A DNA stretch of 64,000 bases, taken from Anoxybacterium sp963668245 (lineage in GTDB: Bacteria; Bacillota; Clostridia; Peptostreptococcales; Anaerovoracaceae). Where the stretch lies: NCBI GenBank assembly GCA_963668245.2, contig OY764195.2, forward strand, positions 930,001 through 994,000, written 5' to 3'. The notes beneath the pieces were generated by a model, which was not told the DNA's origin, did not search any database, and saw only the letters and a list, made by a program, of their open reading frames with translations. Positions 35,921 to 44,435 of the stretch are shown in pieces. The position numbers were made by a program, and so were the translations under genes. How positions within the stretch are numbered: the stretch's first letter is position 1; each line of letters opens with the position of its first letter.

Positions 35921-36750
35921 AAAAAAATAATAAATTCAAAATCATAATGAAAACAATAAAATTTATGTGTTCAAATCCAAAAAAATCATTTCTTGCAGTT
36001 TTGAATGAATCAAGTAAATACACCAAAGGAGCAGACATGGTTGTTCCGAGAAGAGAAATATTGTTAAGAGATCTAATAGGAGAAGAGTATCCCGAGGTGT
36101 GCCCAATTTCCTATTTAGCGGGAGGATCCATGCCGACAGATTATTTGTTGCTAGGAGGATTGGCAAGAAAAATGGGGGAAAACTGCACTTATTTAGAAAT
36201 TGGCAGTTGGAGAGGTGAAAGTCTTGCTAATGTCGCAACTTATGCCAAAGAGTGTTATTCAATATCTCTAGCCCCAGAAGATGCTATCCTATACTCCCAA
36301 ATTCCACTGGACAAGATGAGGGAAAACCTAAATTATTTTGACAAATTGCTGTGTGGAGATAAAGTGAAACATATTTATACCGATTCAATGGAATTTGATT
36401 TTCAGAGTTTAAACAAGAAATTTGATATGATATTTATTGATGGGGATCATTCTTATCAAGCAATACTGAGTGATACTAGAAATGCACTTAATCTACTGAA
36501 AGCCAAATCGTCTTGTATTGTATGGCATGATTATACACAATATGGAACTGAAATTATTTGCATGGAAACATTATGTGCAATACTAGATGCAGTTCCAAAA
36601 GATCTTCATAAGCATATTTATCATGTTTCCAATACTGCATGTGCAATACTGTACTTGGATGACATTCCGTCCTTTGAAAGATTAGACTATCCAAGGATTC
36701 CCAAATCATACTTCAAAACAAAAATTGTCGAATATGACATCGAGACATAA
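35917..36750 (+). CDS. Class I SAM-dependent methyltransferase
   Basis: 277 aa from GTG 35917, overlapping the wecE stop by 4 nt. The Rossmann core shows YLEIGSWRGES (SAM-binding motif I) and DMIFIDGDHSYQAILSD, the acidic metal/catechol-type motif of the Methyltransf_24/TylF-like group, then SSCIVWHDYTQYG. Probably O-methylates a sugar in the glycan. Substrate not deducible. The N-terminal ~60 residues are basic and AT-rich at DNA level (Lys/Asn codons). Confidence 0.82.
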   Translation: MKKNNKFKIIMKTIKFMCSNPKKSFLAVLNESSKYTKGADMVVPRREILLRDLIGEEYPEVCPISYLAGGSMPTDYLLLGGLARKMGENCTYLEIGSWRGESLANVATYAKECYSISLAPEDAILYSQIPLDKMRENLNYFDKLLCGDKVKHIYTDSMEFDFQSLNKKFDMIFIDGDHSYQAILSDTRNALNLLKAKSSCIVWHDYTQYGTEIICMETLCAILDAVPKDLHKHIYHVSNTACAILYLDDIPSFERLDYPRIPKSYFKTKIVEYDIET

Positions 36751-36822
36751 TTGAGCAAAATTTGAAAGAGATCATCTTCAAAACTAGTAAAAGATGATGT
36801 AAATATTTGAAATGGGGGAAAT

Positions 36823-37683
36823 ATGAAAGGTATTATTCTTGCAGGAGGAAGAGGCACTCGATTATATCCAATGACAAAGTGCATTTCAAAACAGCTATTG
36901 CCAATTTATGACAAGCCACTTGTATACTATCCATTGTCAGTACTGCTGTTGTGTGGAATTCGTGATATTCTAATTATTACGAGTCCAAATGATTTAGAAA
37001 CATATAAAGAGCTACTCGGATCGGGCAATCAAATAGGAGTTAATATTTCATATGTGGTACAAACGGCGCCTAGAGGAATCGCAGAAGCATTTGTTCTTGG
37101 GAAAGAATTTATTGGAAACGATAGTGTCACATTGATATTGGGTGATAATTTGTTTTATGGGCAGGGGCTTTCTTTTGTACTAGAATCAGCAAAATCCACA
37201 TGCAAGGGAGCAACAATATTTGGATATCAGGTAGGAGAGCCTAGAAATTTTGGAGTGGTGGAGATTTCTGAAATGGGGGATGTAATATCCTTGGAAGAAA
37301 AACCTGCATTGCCAAAATCAAAATACGCAGTTCCAGGATTGTACTTTTATGATAATGATGTTGTTGAAATTGCAAAATCAGTTAACGTATCAAAAAGAAA
37401 TGAGCTTGAGATTACATCGGTTAACAACATCTATTTACGGATGAAACGACTGAATTGCATTGTCATGGGAAGAGGCATGGCATGGCTTGATACAGGGACT
37501 CCTCAAGGAATGTTACAGGCTAGTCAGTTTGTTGAGACTGTTCAAATGAGACAAGGTTTATATATTGCGTGCATTGAGGAAATCGCTTGGAGACAGGGAT
37601 TCATCAATGGCATACAATTAGAAGCTCTTGGAAGAGAACTTGAGATGACAGATTATGGGAAATATATTCTAACGTTAATATAG
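36823..37683 (+). CDS. rmlA: Glucose-1-phosphate thymidylyltransferase
   Basis: 286 aa, normal RmlA length. Nucleotidyltransferase signature GGRGTRLYPMTKCISKQLL, then LILGDNLFYGQGL and ATIFGYQVGEPRNFGVVE, and EEKPALPKSKYAVPGLYFYD. Makes dTDP-glucose from dTTP and glucose 1-phosphate. With rmlB next door it supplies dTDP-4-keto-6-deoxyglucose. No rmlC or rmlD is present in the window, so the product is more likely used by the WecE transaminase than to make dTDP-rhamnose. GGGGG lies before ATG. Confidence 0.95.
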   Translation: MKGIILAGGRGTRLYPMTKCISKQLLPIYDKPLVYYPLSVLLLCGIRDILIITSPNDLETYKELLGSGNQIGVNISYVVQTAPRGIAEAFVLGKEFIGNDSVTLILGDNLFYGQGLSFVLESAKSTCKGATIFGYQVGEPRNFGVVEISEMGDVISLEEKPALPKSKYAVPGLYFYDNDVVEIAKSVNVSKRNELEITSVNNIYLRMKRLNCIVMGRGMAWLDTGTPQGMLQASQFVETVQMRQGLYIACIEEIAWRQGFINGIQLEALGRELEMTDYGKYILTLI

Positions 37684-37703
37684 AAATTTCTAAGGAGATT
37701 ACA

Positions 37704-38768
37704 ATGGGAACCTATTTAATTACTGGAGGAGCAGGCTTTATTGGATCGAATTATATTCATTATCTATTTAGCAAATATAAAAACGATTCTTTTCGAGTTA
37801 TAAATTACGACAAATTGACTTATGCGGGGAATCTTGAAAACTTAAAATCCGTCGAAGAAGATTCTCGCTATGTATTTGTGCAAGGAGATATTTGTAATCA
37901 AAATGAATTGGATGAAATATGGCGCACTTATGATATCGATTATATCATCAATTTTGCGGCTGAAAGTCATGTGGATCGAAGTATTTTTAAACCAGATGAA
38001 TTTATAAAAACAAATGTGATGGGAACGGTATCCTTACTGGACAGTGCTAGAAAAAATTGGGGCAACACTGATGGAACGTTCAAAGCAGGAGCTAAATATA
38101 TTCAAATATCAACAGATGAAGTCTACGGTTCGTTAGGCCCACAAGGAGTTTTTACTGAAACTACTGGGATGGATCCTCATAGCCCTTATTCTGCCTCAAA
38201 AGCTGCTGCTGACCATTTTGTTAAATCTTATTATGATACTTATGGTTTGCCAACTAATATTACGCGCTGTTCAAATAATTATGGACCTTACCAATTCCCA
38301 GAGAAATTGATTCCATTGATAATCAACAATGCATTAAAACGTGCAGAATTGCCAGTGTATGGCACTGGAGAAAATATAAGAGATTGGATTTATGTGGAGG
38401 ATCATTGCAAAGCAATTGATTGTGTTTTACTGTACGGAAGAAGGGGCGAAGTATACAATATTGGTGGGGCCAGTGAGCGCACAAATATAGAGGTCGTGAC
38501 TAGTATTGTTGATTATTTGAGTTCAAATTTTGATAAAGATATTAATGAAAATCTAATCAAGTATGTTGCAGATAGAAAAGGTCATGATTATAGGTATGCT
38601 ATAGACTTTAGCAAAATTCAAAATGAATTGGGTTGGTCCCCAAATGTGAAATATGAGGAAGGTATGGAAAGAACGATTTTATGGTACCTAAGTCATAGGG
38701 AGTGGTTAAGCCGTATTACGGATGGAGAATACAGAACTTACTATAAGAAAATGTATGGAAGAAACTAG
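37704..38768 (+). CDS. rmlB: dTDP-glucose 4,6-dehydratase
   Basis: 354 aa, extended SDR family. N-terminal NAD-binding GGAGFIGSNYIHY, active-site DEVYGS (with Asp-Glu), catalytic YSASKAAADHFV, and NNYGPYQFPEKLIPL typical of RmlB. Converts dTDP-glucose to dTDP-4-keto-6-deoxyglucose. It is 20 bp after rmlA with a GGAG site and is co-transcribed. With WecE it completes a route to dTDP-Fuc4N. Confidence 0.95.
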   Translation: MGTYLITGGAGFIGSNYIHYLFSKYKNDSFRVINYDKLTYAGNLENLKSVEEDSRYVFVQGDICNQNELDEIWRTYDIDYIINFAAESHVDRSIFKPDEFIKTNVMGTVSLLDSARKNWGNTDGTFKAGAKYIQISTDEVYGSLGPQGVFTETTGMDPHSPYSASKAAADHFVKSYYDTYGLPTNITRCSNNYGPYQFPEKLIPLIINNALKRAELPVYGTGENIRDWIYVEDHCKAIDCVLLYGRRGEVYNIGGASERTNIEVVTSIVDYLSSNFDKDINENLIKYVADRKGHDYRYAIDFSKIQNELGWSPNVKYEEGMERTILWYLSHREWLSRITDGEYRTYYKKMYGRN

Positions 38769-38806
38769 AATTTAGAATTGTATGTTATTTGTAATTAGGA
38801 GAGCCG

Positions 38807-39931
38807 ATGAAAATTATTTTTTTAATTAATTCCTTAGGAAAAGGTGGCGCGGAACTTCAACTGGTTAACTTGGCTAAAATGTTAAAGTATCATGATCACG
38901 ATGTTAAGGTGGCGGTTGGATATAGCGGGGGGGCATATCACACTGAATTAAACAATCTTGGAATCAAAGTAATAGAATTAAATAAAAAGATTGGGATTGA
39001 CGTTTTTTTTATCTTTCGGTTTTTCAAACTCCTTAGAAATGAACATCCAGATATTGTACATTCGTATATGGGAGCATCAAATCTTGTTGCTTCTGTTTCA
39101 AAGATTTTTTTTCAGAAAACAAAGGTTGTATGGGGTGTTCGCGCGGCGTATATGGATTTGACAAAATATTCCTGGCTATCAAGGCTTGTTTATAAGGTTG
39201 AACCCTATTTTTCGCAAAAAGCGGATCTTATCATTACAAATTCCTATGCCGCGAAGCAAGTACTCTTATTGCGGGGAATTCATAAGGATAAGATAAAGGT
39301 AATACATAATGGTATTGATGTTGAAAAGTTTCCAAGAAAGCATAACTCTTCGAACCACGGGAGTCCCAATAGGATAATTGGAACGGCATCAAGAATTGAT
39401 CCTATGAAAGGGTATGAAGTTTTTCTTGATGCAATTGAATTATTTATACAACGTTATAGAGAATATTCTGTTCACTTTGTTGTTGCAGGGGGCAGTGACA
39501 ATAAGTATTTAGAAGCATTACAAAATAAAGCCAGCTCAAAGGGAATTCATGAATATATAAGTTGGATAGGAGAACAGGGGGAGATGAGCCAGATATATCG
39601 TTCTTTTGATATTTATTCATCTAATTCTTTAGGAGAAAGCTTTTCAAATTCAATTTGTGAAGCAATGTCATCTGGTATTCCTTGTGTTGTAACAGATGTT
39701 GGAGATTCGGCTAAAATTGTTGGCGAAACGGGAATTGTAGTAAAACCAAACTGCAGCGAAGCACTTGCAGATGCCTGGCAGCAGATGTTGAAAAGAAATT
39801 TGATTCTTGAAGGTGAAAAGGCAAGAGAAAGAATTTCAAAGTGCTTCAGCATTGAGCAGTTGGGAGTTAATACTGAGAAAGTTTTGATTGACTTATTGAA
39901 CGAGAGCGGATACGATAAAAAACAAAATTGA
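38807..39931 (+). CDS. Glycosyltransferase, GT4 family
   Basis: 374 aa. N-terminal INSLGKGGAELQLVNLAKML, central IHNGIDVEKFP, nucleotide-sugar domain IGTASRIDPMKGYEVFLDA, and C-terminal SLGESFSNSICEAMSSGIPCVVTDVGDS, containing the E(x7)E motif of retaining GT4 enzymes. Cytoplasmic, membrane-associated addition of one sugar to the lipid-linked glycan. The closing segment is close to that of the GT at 43320, suggesting the two are paralogues. Specificity unknown. Confidence 0.88.
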   Translation: MKIIFLINSLGKGGAELQLVNLAKMLKYHDHDVKVAVGYSGGAYHTELNNLGIKVIELNKKIGIDVFFIFRFFKLLRNEHPDIVHSYMGASNLVASVSKIFFQKTKVVWGVRAAYMDLTKYSWLSRLVYKVEPYFSQKADLIITNSYAAKQVLLLRGIHKDKIKVIHNGIDVEKFPRKHNSSNHGSPNRIIGTASRIDPMKGYEVFLDAIELFIQRYREYSVHFVVAGGSDNKYLEALQNKASSKGIHEYISWIGEQGEMSQIYRSFDIYSSNSLGESFSNSICEAMSSGIPCVVTDVGDSAKIVGETGIVVKPNCSEALADAWQQMLKRNLILEGEKARERISKCFSIEQLGVNTEKVLIDLLNESGYDKKQN

Positions 39932-39944
39932 GAAAGGGAAGCTT

Positions 39945-41795
39945 ATGTGCGGAATTTGTGGATTGGTTTCTCAAGAAGGTATCAATGAGGCCTTGTTGAG
40001 AAACATGAACAATAAAATAAGTTATAGAGGACCAGATGATGAAGGCTATTATATTAGTGAATTAGGTAGAATGAATATTGGTTTTGCACAAAAGCGCCTT
40101 TCAATTGTGGACCTTTCTCAAGAGGGGCATCAACCGATGGTTACAGATGATGGGACTGTTGCAATTGTTTATAATGGCGAGGTATATAATCATATTGAAA
40201 TCAAGGGTAAACTTTCCAGCTTAGGTTATCGTTTTACATCAAAATGCGATACTGAAGTGCTGCTCTATGCTTATGTGGAGTGGGGGGCGGATTTTATAAA
40301 TCAATTAGACGGCATGTTTGCGATTGCTATTTTGGATAAAAAGAGTGAAGAATTACTGCTTTTTAGAGACCGAATGGGGGAAAAGCCGATTTACTATTAC
40401 ACTGATGATTACGGCAATTTTGCATTTGCTTCGGAACTGAAACCAATTATGGAAGTGCCATTTTTTCGTAAGGAAATTGATTATGACTCACTCAATCTCT
40501 TTCTTGCACATCAGTATATTGCAGCGCCAAAATCTATTTTTAAAAACACATTCAAACTAGAGGCAGGCCATTATGTTATTTATAAGCAGAAAAAATTAAA
40601 AGGAGGAGCATATTGGGACCTTGTTAAGGTGCATTCTAAACGAGTCATTGAAAACATTGATCTAGATACTTGCGCAGATAAACTAGAGTTGCTTATTAAA
40701 AAATCAGTCCGAAACCGCTTGATGGCAGATGTTCCGTTAGGCTCTTTTTTAAGTGGAGGAATTGATTCTTCATTAATCTGCGCGATTGCGCAGGAACAAA
40801 TGGATCGTCCTATAGATACATTTACGATTGGCTTTGCAGAAAAGGAATACGATGAGGCCACATATGCAAAAAAAATAGCCACAATAATTGGATCAAACCA
40901 TCATGAGGAGTACTGTAGCATAGAAGATCTAAAGTCACTAATTGTAGATATTCCGACATACTATGATGAACCGTTTGCTGATAGTTCACAAATACCAACC
41001 ATGATGGTTAGTCAGATGACACAGGGCAAGGTAAAAGTTGTTTTATCTGGAGATGCAGGAGATGAATTGTTTTGTGGATACAATGTATATTCTCAACTAT
41101 TATTATATCGAAAAATGCGTTTTATTGCCAAAAGCATTGGGAATTTAATTAGAATAAATCATAATGGGAAACCAAATTTATGGAGAGCATCAAAAATACT
41201 TGGATGCAAAAGCGATGCAGATACTATAATTATTGATTATATAAAAATAAATGAAATTATTAAAGATCTAGCGGGAAAAAGGGTTAATATATTTGACAAA
41301 TACAATTTGTCGCCTGAGATTGATGGTATTGGAATCCAAGAGAAAAGAATGATATTGGACATGTTAACTTATCTGCCAGAAGATATATTATCAAAGGTAG
41401 ATAGAGCTACAATGAAATATTCACTGGAAGCAAGGGTTCCATTGCTCGATCACAAAATTGTAGAGTACAGCTTTAATATTCCTCATAAATATAAGTTTTA
41501 TAATGGAGAAAAAAAAATAATTTTGAAAAAAATATTATCCAGATATATTCCGAATGAGTATTTTGAACGCCCTAAAAAAGGATTTGGGATACCATTGGGA
41601 CTCTGGCTTCATGGAGAATTGGGCAGCATGATAGACTTATATTTGAATAGCCAACACATACAAAATCAGGGCATTTTTGATGTTGGTGGGGTTGAGATGT
41701 TATTACATAATTTTCGAAAATACGATTCGGGTATTTTGAATAATTTGGTGTGGTCAATGCTGATGTTCCAGATGTGGTATGAAGAATATATGTAG
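39945..41795 (+). CDS. Asparagine-synthetase-like glutamine amidotransferase 2
   Basis: 616 aa, AsnB family. Catalytic Cys2 (MCGICGLVS), YNGEVYNH, PP-loop SGGIDSSLICAIA, and LSGDAGDELFCGYN. It is diverged from the copy at 31497, so the two probably use different acceptors or act at different steps. Sugar-carboxylate amidation is the favoured role in this context, given the NDP-sugar dehydrogenase at 44413, but true asparagine synthesis cannot be excluded. Followed 9 nt later by a FemAB-like gene. Confidence 0.88.
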   Translation: MCGICGLVSQEGINEALLRNMNNKISYRGPDDEGYYISELGRMNIGFAQKRLSIVDLSQEGHQPMVTDDGTVAIVYNGEVYNHIEIKGKLSSLGYRFTSKCDTEVLLYAYVEWGADFINQLDGMFAIAILDKKSEELLLFRDRMGEKPIYYYTDDYGNFAFASELKPIMEVPFFRKEIDYDSLNLFLAHQYIAAPKSIFKNTFKLEAGHYVIYKQKKLKGGAYWDLVKVHSKRVIENIDLDTCADKLELLIKKSVRNRLMADVPLGSFLSGGIDSSLICAIAQEQMDRPIDTFTIGFAEKEYDEATYAKKIATIIGSNHHEEYCSIEDLKSLIVDIPTYYDEPFADSSQIPTMMVSQMTQGKVKVVLSGDAGDELFCGYNVYSQLLLYRKMRFIAKSIGNLIRINHNGKPNLWRASKILGCKSDADTIIIDYIKINEIIKDLAGKRVNIFDKYNLSPEIDGIGIQEKRMILDMLTYLPEDILSKVDRATMKYSLEARVPLLDHKIVEYSFNIPHKYKFYNGEKKIILKKILSRYIPNEYFERPKKGFGIPLGLWLHGELGSMIDLYLNSQHIQNQGIFDVGGVEMLLHNFRKYDSGILNNLVWSMLMFQMWYEEYM

Positions 41796-41804
41796 AGGTA
41801 AAAT

Positions 41805-42572
41805 ATGCTTCAAATATCAAGAAATAAAAAAGGAATCAGAATTAAAGAGATATATTTTACGAATGGTATTTTTGATGGCAATTCGGATCATTCGGATATT
41901 ATTTTTTATGTTCAGGCAAAAGATTACTTTAATGGTAGCTACGAATTTATGAATTTACATATAAACCTAAAAGAATCCGAAAAAGACTTATTTGCGGCTA
42001 TAAAAAAGGGAACCAGATATGAGATCAAGCGAGCACAGGAGAAAGATGTAAATTCCTTAATAACAATCAATAAACCCACAAAGGAAGAAATATTAGAGTT
42101 CAAAAAATGTTATGATTCTTTTGCGGTAAGCAAAAAAATAAGTGTGGCAAATGAGAAAAAATTATTCGCATTAAATTGCATTGGTAGTCTGACCATGACG
42201 ATTGCAAGTAACCAGAATGGATGCAAAACATGGCATGTCTATCTTTGTGATCATGAAGAGATGAGAGTTAGATTACTATATTCTTTGAGAATTCTCAAAG
42301 AACATGATTCTGCTGCAATGATGGCATTTGCAGGAAGACAGAATCGCTTTCTTCATTGGAAAGACATGTTGTTGTTTAAAGAGCTTGGATATAAAATATA
42401 CGATTTTGGGGGAGCGGGCATGGATACTGAGGAGGTTGCAAAAGTTACAAAATTCAAAAAAGAGTTTGGTGGGGAAGATAGAATAGAATACAGTGGCATG
42501 AAAGGAAACACCATAAAAGGAAAAACAGCGGTGTTGCTATTCAAACTATATGAAAGGCTGAGGGGTTTATGA
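41805..42572 (+). CDS. FemAB-like / GNAT-fold acyltransferase
   Basis: 255 aa. Shows the FemAB/GNAT_6-type pattern: an N-terminal basic IKKGTRYEIKRAQEKD, a middle substrate-fold region, and C-terminal FKELGYKIYDFGGAG followed by VTKFKKEFGGE. FemAB proteins transfer amino acids from aminoacyl-tRNA; relatives in polysaccharide clusters may aminoacylate or acylate sugars. It overlaps the DUF2334 gene by 4 nt and lies downstream of an amidotransferase, hinting at amino-acid or amide decoration of the glycan (inference). Confidence 0.7.
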   Translation: MLQISRNKKGIRIKEIYFTNGIFDGNSDHSDIIFYVQAKDYFNGSYEFMNLHINLKESEKDLFAAIKKGTRYEIKRAQEKDVNSLITINKPTKEEILEFKKCYDSFAVSKKISVANEKKLFALNCIGSLTMTIASNQNGCKTWHVYLCDHEEMRVRLLYSLRILKEHDSAAMMAFAGRQNRFLHWKDMLLFKELGYKIYDFGGAGMDTEEVAKVTKFKKEFGGEDRIEYSGMKGNTIKGKTAVLLFKLYERLRGL

Positions 42573-43309
42573 CGCGTTATATTTTTCGAATAGACGATGT
42601 AAATCCGTGCATGAACCAGATTTGTTTTCAGCGGGTAATGGAAATATTCGCCACCTATAATATAACCCCATTACTAGGAATCGTTCCAGATAATAAAGAT
42701 GCTTCGATTGGACGTGATAATAGAAATCCAGTATTTTGGGAACAGCTCTATGATCTTTATTTATCTAAAAATGTTGAGGTTGCAATGCATGGGTTTAATC
42801 ACTTGTATCAAACAAATGAAGGTGGACTTCTCAGGCAATACGGCTTTAAACCACAATCTGAATTTGCGGGACTAAGTTATATTGAGCAAAGAGAAAAATT
42901 GCAAAAGGGAATACAACTGTTGAGGAGCAAAGGGATTGAGACGGATGTTTTTATGGCTCCTGGGCATACATTTGATAAAGAAACAGTGAAAGCATTGGGT
43001 AACTTATCTTTTCGCGCTATTACTGACGGTGTAGGGCTGTATCCATATTTTTGCGATGGTATGGTAATGATCCCCCAACAAGTTGGAAGTCCAAGGGAGT
43101 TTCCGCTTGGTATAATTACAATATGCTTACATACAAATTCAATTCGAGATAATGATTTGAAAAACTTAGAGGATTTTATCAAACAAAACAAATGCAAAAT
43201 CATAAAATTTAGTGATGCTTTATCATTTCAACCAAGGCAATATCATAAATTGTTGAATTTTCTATTTCGTCTGCCTTATTGGCTGGCTTGTAAAATTAAA
43301 AGGAAATAA
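42569..43309 (+). CDS. DUF2334 polysaccharide-deacetylase-like protein
   Basis: 246 aa. The N-terminal RYIFRIDDVNPCMN carries the paired aspartates of the carbohydrate-esterase-4-like fold. The His motif appears as VEVAMHGFNHLYQ, and the PGHTFDKETVKAL loop follows. DUF2334 belongs to the NodB-like glycoside hydrolase/deacetylase superfamily. It could remove acetyl groups from a glycan precursor. No signal peptide is visible, so a cytoplasmic substrate is likely. The C-terminus is very basic (ACKIKRK). Confidence 0.78.
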   Translation: MTRYIFRIDDVNPCMNQICFQRVMEIFATYNITPLLGIVPDNKDASIGRDNRNPVFWEQLYDLYLSKNVEVAMHGFNHLYQTNEGGLLRQYGFKPQSEFAGLSYIEQREKLQKGIQLLRSKGIETDVFMAPGHTFDKETVKALGNLSFRAITDGVGLYPYFCDGMVMIPQQVGSPREFPLGIITICLHTNSIRDNDLKNLEDFIKQNKCKIIKFSDALSFQPRQYHKLLNFLFRLPYWLACKIKRK

Positions 43310-43319
43310 AGGTTAACCC

Positions 43320-44435
43320 ATGAAAAAAATTGTTCACATAATAACGGGGCTGAATAATGGAGGAGCAGAAACGATGCTCTATAAACTGTTGCAAAACATT
43401 GATGCAAGTGAGTATCAATGTTTTGTTGTCTCGATGTTGGACAAGGGCGTGATGGGAAAAAAGATTGAATCTTTGGGAATCAGTGTACTGCCATTAAATA
43501 TGAATAAAAAATATAATATTCTTACCGCTTTTTTTAAAACAAGGAAGTTGTGTAAAGATGCGGAGATGATTCAGTCATGGATGTACCATGCAAATTTATG
43601 GGCTTTTTTCAGTAGCCTTGGATTACATAAAAAGATAATTTGGGGAATTCGCCGCGGAGAGCTATCTCCATCTACAGATAAAAAAACTACACTTTTTACG
43701 GCAAAGGTTGGGGCATGGATTTCACATAGAATTAGCACGATTGTATATTGTGCTGAGAATTCTAAGAAATTTCATGAAGAAAAATATTGCTATGCTGAAA
43801 AAAATAGTGTGGTAATTCCCAACGGCTTTGAATTAGAAAAATATAAACGAAGCGAAACAAGTCGTGCCATGATTCGAAACCAATTGGGAATTGATGATGA
43901 GAAAATAGTGATTGCACTGGTCGGAAGATATCATGTCGTGAAAGGCCATAAAAACTTTTGCAAGGCACTAGGCTTGCTTGCTGGAAAAACAAAAAAAGAA
44001 ATTCACATTTTATTTGTTGGGTATGGAAATACAAAAACGAACAGTGAACTGATGGCGCTTATTCGGGAAAACTATTTGGAATCTCGCGTGAGCTGTATGG
44101 GAGCTCGTGACGATATTCCTGATCTCCTTTCGGCAACAGATTTTTTAGTATCGGCATCCTATACAGAGGCTTTTTCTAATGTGATTGGAGAAGCGATGTC
44201 CTGTGAAGTTCCTTGTGTAGTTACTGATGTAGGCGATAGCGCTGGTATTGTAGGAAATACAGGAATTGTTGTTCCAAATAATGAACCAACTGTTCTAGCA
44301 AATGGTATAATGGAGATGATATCCAAGGATAAAGCGGAAAGAGAGATGCTTGGCAAAAAAGCAAGAACGCGAATACAAGAATTATTTGAAATAAAGGTGG
44401 TGTCAAGTAAATATGAAAAATTATATAAGGAATAA
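43320..44435 (+). CDS. Glycosyltransferase, GT4 family
   Basis: 371 aa. ITGLNNGGAETMLYKLLQNI at the N-terminus, IPNGFELEKYK, VIALVGRYHVVKGHKNFCKAL in the donor domain, and ASYTEAFSNVIGEAMSCEVPCVVTDVGDSAGIVG with the E(x7)E site. Likely the paralogue of the GT at 38807 (shared C-terminal segment). It overlaps the dehydrogenase gene by 23 bp. Acts on the cytoplasmic face of the membrane. Sugar specificity unknown. Confidence 0.88.
   Translation: MKKIVHIITGLNNGGAETMLYKLLQNIDASEYQCFVVSMLDKGVMGKKIESLGISVLPLNMNKKYNILTAFFKTRKLCKDAEMIQSWMYHANLWAFFSSLGLHKKIIWGIRRGELSPSTDKKTTLFTAKVGAWISHRISTIVYCAENSKKFHEEKYCYAEKNSVVIPNGFELEKYKRSETSRAMIRNQLGIDDEKIVIALVGRYHVVKGHKNFCKALGLLAGKTKKEIHILFVGYGNTKTNSELMALIRENYLESRVSCMGARDDIPDLLSATDFLVSASYTEAFSNVIGEAMSCEVPCVVTDVGDSAGIVGNTGIVVPNNEPTVLANGIMEMISKDKAEREMLGKKARTRIQELFEIKVVSSKYEKLYKE

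Noticed and set aside
36771..36798. Terminator between the methyltransferase and rmlA genes
   Set aside because: ATCATCTT/AAGATGAT can pair, but there is no T-run and the stem is weak; the operon appears continuous.
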